Position numbers and translations under genes: made by a program. This document shows, in pieces, positions 45,968-57,396 of a stretch of 64,000 nt of DNA (position 1 is the first letter of the stretch; each line of letters begins with the position of its first letter). Under the pieces are notes generated by a model. The model was not told where the DNA came from. It worked only from the letters and a program-made list of their open reading frames with translations, and did no database searches. The stretch comes from Euryodendron excelsum (Eukaryota > Streptophyta > Magnoliopsida > Ericales > Pentaphylacaceae): contig CM065387.1 in NCBI GenBank assembly GCA_033060915.1, forward strand, positions 26,142,501-26,206,500, given 5' to 3'.

Positions 45968-46425
45968 TGGTCACCGCGTAGATTGATATGTAGGTACTGA
46001 AATGGCGGGGTAGGGTGATAGCTTAGTGCGTCTTCCCTACACGTAACCAACCTCCGAACCTAGGATCACTGATTTCAAAGACCAAAAAAGAGCTATTTTT
46101 CTAAAAAGAGCTAAATGTTTTCCAAAGGTTGCCAAACAACCTGTTTTTCTTAAAAACCCTCTCTTGAGGAGATATTTTCAAAATCGTTTTCTAAAAACCC
46201 TAAATGTAGTCTTCGGATTATTCTTAGTTTTTAGGTGACCTAACTCACCTTAATCAAGTTAGGTGGCGACTTCAAATCTTTTCTAAAAGCCCTTTATTCA
46301 AATCAGATTTTCAATTCAAACCTAGTCGCACTCATTCTTCTAGGAGGGTGAGTTCTAACGAGAGAGTACAGTATTTTTCCCGCTTGTGAGAGTATTCCTA
46401 GAGTGCGAAAAATCTGGGCGCGACA
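45968..46425 (+). repeat. 3' end of the 5' LTR of the gag-only element
   Basis: From about 45968 it matches 53405-53861 almost base for base (for example tagggtgatagcttagt, cttgaggagatattttcaaa, gtgagttctaacgagagagt). The left boundary is abrupt, with unrelated sequence before tatgtaggtac. The near identity to the right LTR suggests the two belong to the same element and that insertion was fairly recent. Confidence 0.88.
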
Positions 46426-46427
46426 GC

Positions 46428-46446
46428 TGGCGACTCCGCTGGGGAC
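46428..46446 (+). other. primer binding site, tRNA-Arg type
   Basis: TGGCGACTCCGCTGGGGAC begins two bases after the LTR end. It is complementary to the 3' end of a plant tRNA-Arg including CCA, the primer type known for Tat/Ogre-lineage gypsy elements. Confidence 0.85.
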
Positions 46447-47963
46447 ACTTAGAGGGTTACGCCGTAGTCATGTCTCTTTACCCTTTACCCATGTAGAGTC
46501 TTCAATTAACTTGTTTAATCCTATTCACCTTAAATTTTCAAAACCAATTTTTCAAAAAACATGCATTTATTCATATTATCTTGTATTATGTTTTTCATCC
46601 ACATACTGACACTTGCATCTTTATTTTGTAGGTGCGCTTTATGTTTAAATTTTATTAACTGCTATGCATGAATGTGATGAACAAGATGAATGGGAGTTGT
46701 TGGGCTCTTTCCTCCACTTTTAAAAATCACACACACACTGCATGTGCACTTGCATTCTGCATACTTGCATTTTACCCTGATATGTCCTTTCTAGTTAGAA
46801 AGGGGGAACGGTATATTGGTTGTGGGCAAGATGCTGTGTTAGTTTCTTCACCTACGGCCTCTTGATGGTTCCCCCGCTCGGATCACCAACCGATCATGGC
46901 ACCACCTCGGGGAGTGGGTCTAGGTTTGAAGATCCGGGGACCGAGCCTTTTTAGGACGCATTAGTCAACCCTCAACCTCATACTCATATAGATACCATGC
47001 ATAGCCGAACCTCTGCCGGATTTAAGACACGAGCACCGTTTTCAAAATCACGGAGGAAAGGGCGACTACTCTTACTTTCATTTATACCTGTTGTTATAAT
47101 GCTTGTATTTATCCTGTTATAATGCCTGTCTAACTGTTCATGCATGCATGTTTACTTCAATTGTACCTTCTCTCCTTATACTCTTTGCATATCCATGTTC
47201 ATACATTCAATATTCCATGTCAAGACAAGAGTTCCAAGTAACTCAAGTCACTGCATTTTCATGCATATGATCAACCCATTGAGAGTGACACCAACGTTAC
47301 TCTCCCTTGCATTGAACCTACCCAAACCCTAAGGGTTCCCGCGTAACCCTAAGGACTCATTGCATGCATCTCAATCCATTTCATAAGAGGGGCCCCAATC
47401 CCTCTATGCTCACGGAGATAGGGTTGCCAAGAAGACAAGGGGCAATCAATCAACAAGGTCTCTTAACGACCTCCTCAACATCAAATCCAACAAAGGCAAA
47501 TCCAAAGACTCAAGAGTAGTTTAGGTTTTCCCTTTGTAAAAGTAGATAGGTGGAAGTCCAAAGGAAAATGTTCCCCCTCCCCCTATTAAAATGTATTTCA
47601 ATTCTTTTGTATCTCAAACCCAAAATTTAATGTACTTCTTTATTTTTATGAATGAATGCATGAATGGCTGAAATTTCCTACCTGACAGGTAAGGTGTCTG
47701 CATACAGGGGCAAACCCCCTATCTCCAAAAGTGAGCCAATACATCATGACTAGTTTCCCTCTTTAAAAGGGGCACCCTAGGACATGCATTGCATAAAGTT
47801 CTCTAAAAACCAAAAACTAACTTGTGACTTGTGTTTTTATCTTTTTCTTTCTTCCTTTTTATTTCTATTTACAAAAGTCACCTTGTACTGAGTCAACATT
47901 GCTCTCAAAAAGGGACAACATCCACCAAGGGATCCTATTATCACCCGGCAAAGAGCATCATTG
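46447..47963 (+). other. leader of the gag-only element
   Basis: 1.5 kb of non-coding sequence between the primer site and the gag start. It includes the phrase ccgctcggatcaccaaccga (about 46874) and short open frames without known domains. A long leader like this is normal for the group, where packaging and translation signals are expected. I cannot pinpoint them. Confidence 0.6.
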
Positions 47964-49967
47964 ATGGCTGCTAACCCTAAAGAATCCTCTCAGGTCTCAC
48001 GAGAAGAGGTCAACGAAATGAGGACTAAGATGGATGAGATGCTCAAACTCATTCAAACTCTGGCCATGAAGGATGCCACTGCAGTCCCGTCATCATCTAT
48101 GACTTCATCCAAGGACCCGGAGCCTGCTAATTCAAGGATCTTGCTTCAGTCTGACAATGTTGGGAAAACTAAGGAAGATGCCAAAAGGGTCAATACTGAA
48201 GAAGAAGAGACCATATTGCTTTCACCCGTCATAAAGAAGGCCCCTCTAGACCCTCTAAGTCTGAAAATCCAAGGGTTGGAAGATTCATTGCGAAGTCTCC
48301 ATGGCCATGATGCTTACAGATTCCCTTCTTATGATGAACTCTGTTTCCTCCCCGACCATCCGAGACCTGCTAAATTTAAAATGCCTGACTTCCAGAAGTA
48401 CGACGGTACCGGTAACCCTGTTGCTCATCTTCGTCTATATGCTGGAGCGCTTAGTGGACATGGCAACGACCCGAAGCTCCTTATGCAGTTATTCCAACAT
48501 AGCCTCATCGGGTCGGCTCTGCAATGGTTCGCTCGTTTGGACTTAAGGAAGATCACAACTTGGATGGAGCTAGTCAATGCGTTTAAAGCCCAATACCGTC
48601 ATAACATCGACCTCACTTCTGATCGATGGTCCTTCATGACGATGAGCAAGGGTGAGAAGGAGAGCTTTAAAGCATACGCCCTAAGATGGAGGGAGGCCGC
48701 TGCACAAGTTAATCCCCCATTGGAGGAGGAGTATGTACAACTGTTTGTACATACTTTTCAAGGTATATTCTATGAGAAACTCTGCACAAGCGTGGGAAAA
48801 AGCTTTTCCGAGCTCATCATGCAGGGAGAGACGATAGAAATTGGCCTCAAGACAGGAAGAATTACAGATCCCTATACCAAGACTGGAGAAAATACTGCCA
48901 ACATGGCCAAGAAGGTGGCTACTACAAAGGGCACGATCAAGAAGGAAAATGAAGTGTCTGCTATTCTGCCTAGCCAACCACCTCAATACCGACCTCCGCC
49001 CCAATTACCCCAGGTCCTGCGCTTACCCACCTTGACCATGCCTGCTCCAACCCCGAACTATGGTCCCGCTGGGGCACGACCTAACTTCAATAGACCTGCT
49101 CAACGTACCCGTACCTTCGACGCCTTAGCCTGCACCCAAACTGAGGCGTACCATAGCCTTTTGAAAAATAACATCTTGAAGCCTGTACCTGCTCGCCCGT
49201 TGCCAAGCCCTCTGCCCCCGACCTTTAATACCACTCTTACATGTGAATATCATTCAGGTGGCCAGGGGCATGACACCGAAAGTTGCTTTGCTCTCAAGCA
49301 TAAGATCCAAGACCTGATCGACAATAAGACCATCGATTTGCAGCCAGTAAAACCTGCTCCCACTCCCAATGTGACTACTAACCCTCTGCCAGATCACACC
49401 GTCAATATGATACTAGTAGAAATAGAGGGCAAGAGAGTGTTTGATGAGCCTGAGGCCGAGGACTATGAGGACGATTGGGAGACCGAGGAAGAAGATGGCT
49501 GGGAGGAGGATCTCCCTTTATGCCCAATCTATCTCCATAACCCTGATGAAGTGCCAGATGCTTCCGACTGGCCCATTAAGGAGCCGATGTTCCTGGGAGA
49601 TGAGACTACTGAAAACATGGTTGCTGATGGATGGGGTGTTGAGTTTCTGTATCCGAAATATGTCGCGGCCGAACGTCATTTGCTAGAGAGTCATTGGCCC
49701 ACAATTGAGTACAACTATGAAGAAATGAGCTGGAAGATAGAGAAGCCAAGAGCACAAGCAGAGCCATTCGAATTGGAAGAGGGTGAGCTGGTCACCTTGT
49801 TTACAGAAGAATCTGCTACACAGAACAAGAAGGAGGCTGACAACCGCATCAACAGTGTCAACGTCTGTGGAGCTCTAGGAGAAGCCTTTTCTTGTCTCCC
49901 CTTAGCCGAGGATCCGGGTCGTGAATGGAGCATCAAAAATGTGGGAATTGTCCCAAAGCCGTACTAA
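47964..49967 (+). CDS. retrotransposon gag polyprotein (667 aa)
   Basis: It encodes a capsid-type protein that would assemble particles around element RNA. ATGGCT at 47964 is chosen as the first ATG of the frame, in good context. Residues 1-60 are charged and helical. About 136-290 form the Retrotrans_gag domain, opening with KFKMPDFQKYDGTGNP and containing ALQWFARL, FKAQYRHN and ESFKAYALRWREAA. 330-400 are Pro-rich. 427-441 give a CX2HX5HX4C zinc-knuckle-like cluster (CEYHSGGQGHDTESC) followed by KIQDLID, typical of the Tat group. An acidic stretch rich in Glu, Asp and Trp lies near 490-515. The frame has no stops, so the gene could still be functional. No protease motif (DTG/DSG) follows in any frame. 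Confidence 0.92.
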   Translation: MAANPKESSQVSREEVNEMRTKMDEMLKLIQTLAMKDATAVPSSSMTSSKDPEPANSRILLQSDNVGKTKEDAKRVNTEEEETILLSPVIKKAPLDPLSLKIQGLEDSLRSLHGHDAYRFPSYDELCFLPDHPRPAKFKMPDFQKYDGTGNPVAHLRLYAGALSGHGNDPKLLMQLFQHSLIGSALQWFARLDLRKITTWMELVNAFKAQYRHNIDLTSDRWSFMTMSKGEKESFKAYALRWREAAAQVNPPLEEEYVQLFVHTFQGIFYEKLCTSVGKSFSELIMQGETIEIGLKTGRITDPYTKTGENTANMAKKVATTKGTIKKENEVSAILPSQPPQYRPPPQLPQVLRLPTLTMPAPTPNYGPAGARPNFNRPAQRTRTFDALACTQTEAYHSLLKNNILKPVPARPLPSPLPPTFNTTLTCEYHSGGQGHDTESCFALKHKIQDLIDNKTIDLQPVKPAPTPNVTTNPLPDHTVNMILVEIEGKRVFDEPEAEDYEDDWETEEEDGWEEDLPLCPIYLHNPDEVPDASDWPIKEPMFLGDETTENMVADGWGVEFLYPKYVAAERHLLESHWPTIEYNYEEMSWKIEKPRAQAEPFELEEGELVTLFTEESATQNKKEADNRINSVNVCGALGEAFSCLPLAEDPGREWSIKNVGIVPKPY

Positions 49968-51567
49968 AAATGGGTTCCTTGCACAAGCGTACAAGAGAGG
50001 GGTGTTCTCATCCACTTTCTTTCTATCCATTTTACTTTCTGTTAATGCTTACATCTTCTTATTGCTGAAGAACCTTATGTTTTTCGTAAAAATAATAATA
50101 ATAATCAAATGACAGTCTGTTATTCCATTGCTATTGTCTTGTCTTCCCTGGGAATAGTGACTACTTTCTACGCAAGGGGCATGGTTTATCTTATGGAATG
50201 ATCCAACTTGAAGGGATGATAGCATGAGTTAACCACTCACCAAATGGTCAGCTTTCTAGAGAGAGAGGATAAGGATGAGTGAGAATGCTACCCAAAGGCA
50301 GCACTTGCAAGACTCTGAGGCTAAGCGATGTGTGGCCAGTTTATCAAGAGGAAGAGGAGCCATCTTTCATTCCCCCACATATAAAGAATAAATAATTAAA
50401 TAAATCAACAAATGTGCTCATATTCCCTTTGTTTAACCCCTAGAGCCTCGCAAAAAGCAAAAATCTTCTTCGTCAACCCCGGTCCAAGACTGTCCTCTCC
50501 ACACTGGGGTAGACAATAGTTGAAAACTCTAGGAGTGGTGTCCACTTCTATCATGCTAGGATAGTGCTGAAAGCTCTATAGATCAAGCAATCTGATTGAA
50601 AGTGAAGAGGGGCCCTTATTTCATTTCCCATACAGTCAAAAGTAACCCCTTGCCAAACTTGTTAAGTCACTTATCATTTCTTAACAAAACCCCAACCTAG
50701 GGATCACCGCCCACACTGGGTATGTTGAGCTACCAAGGGAAAAGGTTTAAGGGAAAAGGGTTAAAGAATTGTTTCGTTTCATAAAAGAAAAGAAGAGAAA
50801 TAGAAAGGAAAAGCAAAAGAGAGGAGTTGCTAAGGGGCAAGAGGCAAAAAAAAAAAAAAAAAATCCTTTAATGAAGGGCCTAAAGAAAATTATGATTGAG
50901 TTATCTTCAAAAGCATATAAGAAGATCAAATGAGAAGAAAGTTATGTCTATCTCAAAAAGGTATATAGCAAGGGTGAAAGGACAAGGTTATTTTCACCCT
51001 GAGAAATATATGGTCAAAAGCAAGAAGGAAATTTAAAGGTGATCCTAGGTTACAAGGAAACCCAGTAGGTACAATAGGTTTAAGCCTTTACCCTTTCTTG
51101 CAAAACTCTGAAACCATGGCCTACATTACAACCCTATTAAAGTCCCCTCTGATTGAAAATAGATTGCTTGATCTAAATGAGTTAGATACGCTGCCAAAGC
51201 TAAAAAAAAAAACAAAAAAAAGAGAAAAAAGAATGATGCTAATCCTACTGAAAAACGGTTAAGGACAGTTTGGATCTAAACCTTGCTAAAAACAACATTG
51301 AACTTGAGCCTACATATCCCGTTGTTTCTAAAACCCCATAACCTAACCTACATTACGGTCCTAAACAAAGTCTTCTCGGATTGAAATGACTGGCCACTTA
51401 TCGCTCTGCCAAAGGTCAGGTAAGTTGTTGCTAAAACCCCGAGAGTCGAGAGTCTCAGCCCAATAACCCTATACACTAACCTTAAGATAGAAAGTAGGAG
51501 GCGGTCGAGAGGTTGAGAAAGGTTCGAAGTGCTATCATCCAATAAAGATAGGGTTAAGCCAAAGGAG
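49968..51567 (+). other. 3' non-coding region of the gag-only element
   Basis: No pol domain. Phrases recur in a degenerate way, for example cctacattacaaccctatta (51120) and cctacattacggtcctaaac (51348), and ccacactggg at 50499 and 50711. Purine tracts occur near 50760-50860. aaaggagagg (51561-51570) lies exactly at the junction with the LTR sequence and could be the polypurine tract. Confidence 0.55.
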
Positions 51568-53861
51568 AGGCTAAATCTTTCTAAAAAACTCTCTTTCCAA
51601 AAATCTTCCTTCTAGAAACTCCCCTCTAGGATTTTTCCTCCCAAAATCTATGTTTCCAAAACACACTTTCCAAAACTCCCTCTTTCCAAAAATCTTTCCA
51701 AAAACTCTCTTCAAATTCACTTTCCAAAAATTCCTCCCTAGGATTCCCCTTCTAGAAAACCTTCATTTCAAAAAACGCACTTTCCACAAACTCTTTTCTT
51801 AGAGCCCAAGTCAAGCCTTAGAGCCCAAAATTAGAAAACCCTAATTTTCTTTCCAAAAACATGATTTTCAAACTTTGTCCCAAACCTAGGTTTCTAAAAC
51901 CTCTTGTTTTCACATCCAAACTATATATGTTTTCAAAACCTCTTTTCTATGTCAAAACTATAGTTTTTCAAATCTAGAGTTTCTAGAATCTCCCTTTCCA
52001 AATCCTTGCCAAATCAAATCTCCCCGCTCAGGAAGCCAAATCCAATTCCCCCGTCTAGGAAACTAGATCCTGTCCTCCCTTTTTGGAAACAAAATCAAAC
52101 CTTTGCTTTTAGATACCAAATCCAATCCCTTCCTAATCCAAACCTTTCTTAATTCAATTTCCTCCCTAAACCATAACTTTCTTAAACCTAAACCTTAAAT
52201 CTTTCCTTAAATTTCAAAATTCAAATCTTTCCTAATTCAACCCTTTCCTAATTCTACCCTCCTTCCAAATCTTAACCTTTCAAACCTAAGTTTTCAAACT
52301 CTTCCTAAACTCAAACCTTTCCTAATCTCAAGATTTTCTAAAACCCTAAAACTTTTTAAATCTTAATCTTTCTAACACTGAATCTTTCCAAATTCTAAAC
52401 TTTCCAAAACTTCAACATCTTTCCAAATCTAAGCCTTTTCTAAACTCAAAACTTTCTTAATTTAAACATTTTCTAAACTGAAAACTTTCCTTTTTCAAAT
52501 TTTTCCCAAAACGAAACTTTCTTATTTTCAAAACTTCCTTGTTTTCAAAACTTCCCTTTTTTCAAACATTCCAAAATTCAAAACTTTCTTAATTTGAAAC
52601 TTTCCAAATTCTAAACCTTTCTCAAACTAAACTTTTCTTAATTCAAAACATTTCTAAATTCAATACTTTCCCATTTCAAAACTTTCCTAAAGTTGAAAAC
52701 TTTCTTAAACCTAAAATTTTCCTAATTCAAAACTTTTCAAAAATGAAACTTTCCTAATTCGAAACTTTCTTAAATCAGACTTTTCCTAATTCGAACATCT
52801 CTTAAAATCTAACCTTTCCAAAGCTTCCGAGCCAAGTTAAATCTTTCCTAAGTCTCTTCTCTTTCCTAAGTCTAGGTTTTCTCAAACCTTCTCTTTTTCA
52901 AAAACAAGTCCAAATCTATCTCTTCAAATCAAAATCCGATCTTCTCAATTTCAATTTCCAATCTCCTCTTCTAATCTCAAATCAAACCCAATTTTCAATT
53001 CAATCTCTTTCTTCCAATCCAATATCTCTCTTCAAATCAATCTATTTTCAATCGGACTCCGGTCCGAACTACGACTGACCTGATTCTCTCAAAGGGATAC
53101 GTAGGCAACCTTCATAGGTGAGGTCACAATACTTTTCAAACTTTCAATTCCACCCTCATGGGTGCGCTCTCTATATTTTCAAATTTCAAATTCTAATCTA
53201 TTTTCAAAATTTCAATTTCAAAATTTCTACTTTCAATTTTCAAATCTTTCTAATTTCAAATCTATTTTCAAATCAACCTCTTTCCAAATCTATTTTTCAA
53301 TTCTCTCTTATTTTGCACTTGCATATCATGCATTATGTTTTTTTCAAACATTGTTTTTCAAAGTGGATAGGATTGGTCAATAGTTAATTAAAGACTCTCA
53401 TAGGTGAATCTAGGGTAGATTGACATGTAGGTACCGAAAGGGCGGGTAGGGTGATAGCTTAGTACGTCTTCCCTACACGTAACCAACCTCCGAACCTAGA
53501 ATCACTGATTTCAAAGACCAAAAAGGAGCTATTTTTCTAAAAAGAGCTAAATGTTTTTCAAAGGTTGCCAAACAACCTGTTTTTCTTAAAAACCCTCTCT
53601 TGAGGAGATATTTTCAAAATCGTTTTCTAAAAACCCTAAGTGTAGTCTTCGGATTATTCTTAGTTTTTAGGTGACCTAACTCACCTTAATCAAGTTAGGT
53701 GGCGACTTCAAATCTTTTCTAAAAGCCCTTTATTCAAATCAGATTTTCAATTCAAACCTAGTCGCACTCATTCTTCTAGGAGGGTGAGTTCTAACGAGAG
53801 AGTACAGTATTTTTTCCGCTTGTAGGAGTATTCCTCGAGTGCAAAAAATTTGGGCGCGACA
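51568..53861 (+). repeat. right LTR of the gag-only element, 5' truncated
   Basis: It starts in the pyrimidine-rich part equivalent to 58290 onward (ctttctaaaaaactctcttt) and runs to the conserved end (tgggcgcgaca, 53861). U3, the U3 repeats and the TATA box are absent. The final ~460 bases are nearly identical to 45968-46425. An internal block (cggactccggtccgaactac, about 53054) is shared with the other copies. It cannot supply a promoter, so the element is dead on this side. Confidence 0.85.
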
Positions 53862-55232
53862 CCGGTGTGGTCGGAAAAGATGACCGGTCCACAAGGGGTA
53901 AAACGGTTATTTCGCACCGGGTTTGCCGGAACTGACTTGGAATGATTCGGAAAGATAAAGAAGGGTTGAGAATACTCTAAGAAGCAAACTCAGGAGGTCA
54001 CCGGTTTCATACCTAGAGCCAGTGTGGTTCCCGGGGCATTCGAATGCCTAGGGGCGAAATGGTCATCTTGACCGGGAAGTCTTGGAAAAGGCCCAAGGGG
54101 CAGTTTGGTCATTTTTCACCGAAGTGGGCTAGTAAGCACCGGTGTTGACCTGGGTTTTGAGTGTTTCTGCCACTCTGACAACGGTCACGTGATACAGGGG
54201 TTTATTGGCAATTCCCTATATCGACCTATTTGTGAGTATTTCTGCTACTCTGACGGTTATGATATTTGCGAGTATTTCCGCTACTCTAACGGTTCGCGAT
54301 CATTCCCGAGACTGCCTGATCACGGGAAGCTGCTAAAGGGACTTAGCGCCTGAGAAGTCAACTTTATCGGAAGGCGTGCCTAAACGAACATTTCTGCATT
54401 GGCAGGCTAGTAGGCGCCAAAGGTGGACTGTTCTACCATCTAGGGGACTTGGGGTCTCGTCCTGGTCGATAAGTTTGAAGGGGATTACTGTTTCGAAGAG
54501 ATTTTCTTCAAAAAAAGTGCCAAACCGTCTCGAGAAATAAACTGTTTCGAGAGAGGGAATGGAATTGGAAAGGGGTCTTATCGTCTTCGGAAAGACGTGC
54601 CTGATTTGGAACCGTCTCGAGGAATAAACTGTCTCGAGAGAGGGGTTGGAATTGGAAAGGGGACTTACCGTATTCGGAAAGACGTGCCTGATTTGGAACC
54701 GTCTCGAGGAATAAACTGTCTTGAGAGAGGGATTGGAAAGGGGACTTACCGTCTTCGGAAAGACGTGCCTGATTTGGAACTGTCTTGAGGAATAAACTGT
54801 CTCAAGAGAGGGATTGGAAAGGGGACTTACCGTCTTCGGAAAGACGTGCCTGATTTAGAACCGTCTCGAGGAATAAACTCTCGAGAGAGACGGATTTGAA
54901 AGGGGACTTACCGTCTTCGAAAAGACGTGCCTGATTTGGAATAGATTTATCGTCTCGAGGAATCAACTGTCTCGAGAAAGGGATTAGAATTGGAAAGGGG
55001 TCTTACCGTCTTCGAAAATACGTGCCTGATTGGAGTAGATTTACCGTCTCAAGGAATCAATTGTCTCGAGAGAGGGGTTGGGATTGGAATTGGAAAGAAC
55101 AATGCCCCTAAGGGCATTTTGGTCATTTTGTCTCTATTTGAGTTGGTTTCGATTGGAATACGTCCATATTGACTTGAGTACAAGTCTGGACGAAGCGTAG
55201 ACTGCCGAGTGGTCAAAAATGGGGTGCTTACA
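53862..55232 (-). mobile_element. U3 part of a family A LTR in reverse orientation
   Basis: Read on the minus strand it begins TGTAAGCACCCC at 55232 and runs through the 81-bp array into the 160-bp repeat region, where it is cut at 53862 by the end of the gag element. The plus-strand phrase ccggtgtggtcggaaaaga matches 28768 in the level 3 LTR. The flank after 55232 (cgggacattcc) matches the U3 of a forward copy at 57045, so this reversed LTR had inserted into a forward one. Confidence 0.85.
54515..55090 (-). repeat. ~81-bp U3 tandem repeats
   Basis: Six to seven units of the same type as 31100-31670, with ccgtctcgaggaataaactg and cgtcttcggaaagacgtgcc in each. Unit lengths vary by up to about 15 bases (an extra gaattggaa or atagattta). 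Confidence 0.85.
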
Positions 55233-55966
55233 CGGGACATTCCAGGTCCATCTCAACAGCTTTCCGATCCAGTTGACCGTTTTGCCCCTAATGGTCGGTC
55301 AATCCTTCCAACACATTCTATCTTCATTTTTCAAGTCAAATACCTTTGGGACACTGTTCTAAGTGTTCCTACCCTTTTCTGGCCTTCTATGCTAATCTCG
55401 ATCCCTTAAATCATTCCCGGACTTTCCAGAGTCATTCCTAGTGAAGCCAGGCTAAAAATTGCATGGTAGTAACTAGTTCAGGCACCCAAATCTATCAAAA
55501 CTACGTTTCTTGCTGACCTAGACACTTTCCCAACTGGCTGGCGTCACTAGCAGTGGCACCAAGCCAAGAAATGGCCTGGCGCCACTCCTAGTGGTGCCAA
55601 GAGGAAAATTGGCCTAGCGCCACTACAACAGGCGCCAGGACTATCTCATCTCTATAAATACAGAGCCTCTTCCAGCGTGAGAGAAGTCCACAAACTCAAT
55701 CTAAAAACCCTAATTTTTCATATACAAAGCTAGTACACTCCCAAAACCCTAGCTTCCTTAGGTTTTCCAAACCCTAGCCACCATACACAAACCTTAGCCT
55801 CATAAACACTCCTATACACCTTCATACACTTATACACTAGCTTCCAACCCTCCTTTGAAGATTTGAAGAGCTGCAATATGAAGTTTTGAAGATTGAAGAC
55901 AACTCTTGAAGATTGAAGTGAAGACCAAAGCAAGAAAAGCTAGGCGCACAAAGCAAGCGAAATAAG
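55233..55966 (+). mobile_element. family A LTR fragment (late U3 to R)
   Basis: It matches 57045-57705: cgggacattccaggtccatc, the U3 end, TATA box (55651-55660), ccctagcct block and gaagattgaagtgaagacc. It has an extra ~60-base segment near 55550-55615 with self-complementary ggcgccact...tagtggtgcc motifs. At about 55966 it switches within aaataag to a more upstream part of the LTR, so this is the first half of an internal duplication or a recombination product. Confidence 0.8.
55651..55660 (+). promoter_or_regulatory. TATA box of family A LTR fragment
   Basis: tctataaata followed by cagagcctctt, the same block as 24231-24240. Confidence 0.7.
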
Positions 55967-56270
55967 ATGGTAAGTCCCCTTTCCAATTCCAAATCAGGCA
56001 CGTCTTTCCGAAGACGGTAAGTCCCCTTTTCAACTCTAAATTAGGCACGTCTTTCCAAAGACGATAAGACCCTATTCCAATTCTAATCCCTCTCTCGAGA
56101 CAGTTGATTCCTCGAGACGATAAATCTACTCCAATCAGACGCGTCTTTCCGAAGACGATAAGACCCCCTTCCAATTCTAATCCCTCTCTCGAGATAGTTG
56201 ATTCCTCGAGATGGCAATCTGGCACTTTGTTTGAAGAAAATCTCTTCGAAACGGTAAGTCCCTATAAATC
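55967..56270 (+). repeat. U3 hairpin-unit array
   Basis: About four units in forward orientation, with variable spacing (cacgtctttccgaagacg, gatggtaagtcccctttcc, tctctcgagacagttgattc). It corresponds to the arrays at 31100 and 54515 in reverse. Confidence 0.75.
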
Positions 56271-57386
56271 TGTCGACCGGGACGAGACCCCAAGTCCCCT
56301 AGATGGTAGAACGGTCCACCTTTGGCGCCTGCTAGCCAGCCAATGCAAAAATGTCTGTTTAGGCATGCCTTTAGAGAAAGTTGACTTATCAGGCACTAAG
56401 TCCCTTTAGCAGTTTTCCGAGATCAGGCAGTCTCAAGAATGATCGCGAACCCTCAGAGTAGCAAAAATACCTTCAAACATCACAACCGTTAGAGTAGCGG
56501 AAATACTTGCAAGTAGGTCGATATAAAGAATTGCCAACAAACCCCCGTATCAGAAACACTCAAAATCCAGGTCAACACCGGTGCCTGCTAGTCCACTTCA
56601 ATGAAAAATGACCAAACTGCCCCTTGGGCCTTTTCCAACACGTTTCTCGAGAACACACCTAAGTCCTCAGAACGATAATTCCAACCATCTAAGATTGTCT
56701 TAAAACCAATTCAGCATCATTAGGTGACTTCTAGTCAATTTCGAGTCAATTCCGAGACTTTCCGGTCAAGATGACCATTTTGCCCCTAGGCATCCGAACG
56801 CCTCGGAGACCACGTCGGCTCTGGATATCAAACTGGTAACCTTTTGAGATTTCTTCTTATAGTATTCTCAATCTTCCTCTATCTTTCCGGATCATTCCGA
56901 GTCAGTTTCAGTAAACCCGGTGCGAAATGATCGTTTTGCCCCTGGTGGGCCGGTCGCCTTTTCCGACCACCTCGGCTCTGGGTATCAAACCGACAAGCCT
57001 TCGGGAACATTCTGAATAATGTTTCCAAATCTCGAGTCTTTTTTCGGGACATTCCAGGTCCATCCCGACAGCTTTCCGATCCAGTTGACCGTTTTGCTCA
57101 TAATGGCCGGTCAATCCTTCCAACACATCCTATTTTCATTTTTCAAGTCAAATACCTCCGGGACACTATTCTAAGTGTTCCTACCCTTTTCTGGCCTTCC
57201 GGGCCAACCCGATCCCTTAAATCATTCTCGGACTTTCCAGAGTCACTCCTAGTGAAGCCAGACTAAAAATTGCATGGTAGTCACTAGTACAGGTGCCCAA
57301 ATATGTCAAAGATACGTTGCTTGCCGACCTATACACTTTCCTAACTGGCTGGAAGCCACTACAACAGGCGTCAGGTCTATCTCATC

Positions 57387-57396
57387 TCTATAAATA
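57387..57396 (+). promoter_or_regulatory. TATA box of family A LTR
   Basis: tctataaata followed by cagagcctc, as at 24231 and 55651. Confidence 0.75.

Larger units (their letters stand above)
45968..53861 (+). mobile_element. family A gag-only element (damaged LTRs)
   Basis: The order is LTR 3' end (45968-46425), tRNA-Arg-type primer site (46428-46446), leader, a complete gag (47964-49967), a non-coding 3' region, then family A LTR sequence (51568-53861). No protease, RT, RNase H or integrase frame exists on either strand between the gag and the LTR. It is therefore a non-autonomous relative of Tat/Ogre elements, similar in plan to the TR-GAG type. The left LTR lacks its first ~4.8 kb, and the right LTR starts mid-way, without U3 or TATA. 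So the element was trimmed after insertion, and target duplications cannot be read. Confidence 0.8.

Noticed and set aside
48681..49004. Minus-strand 107-codon frame
   Set aside because: Shadow of the gag coding sequence on the opposite strand.
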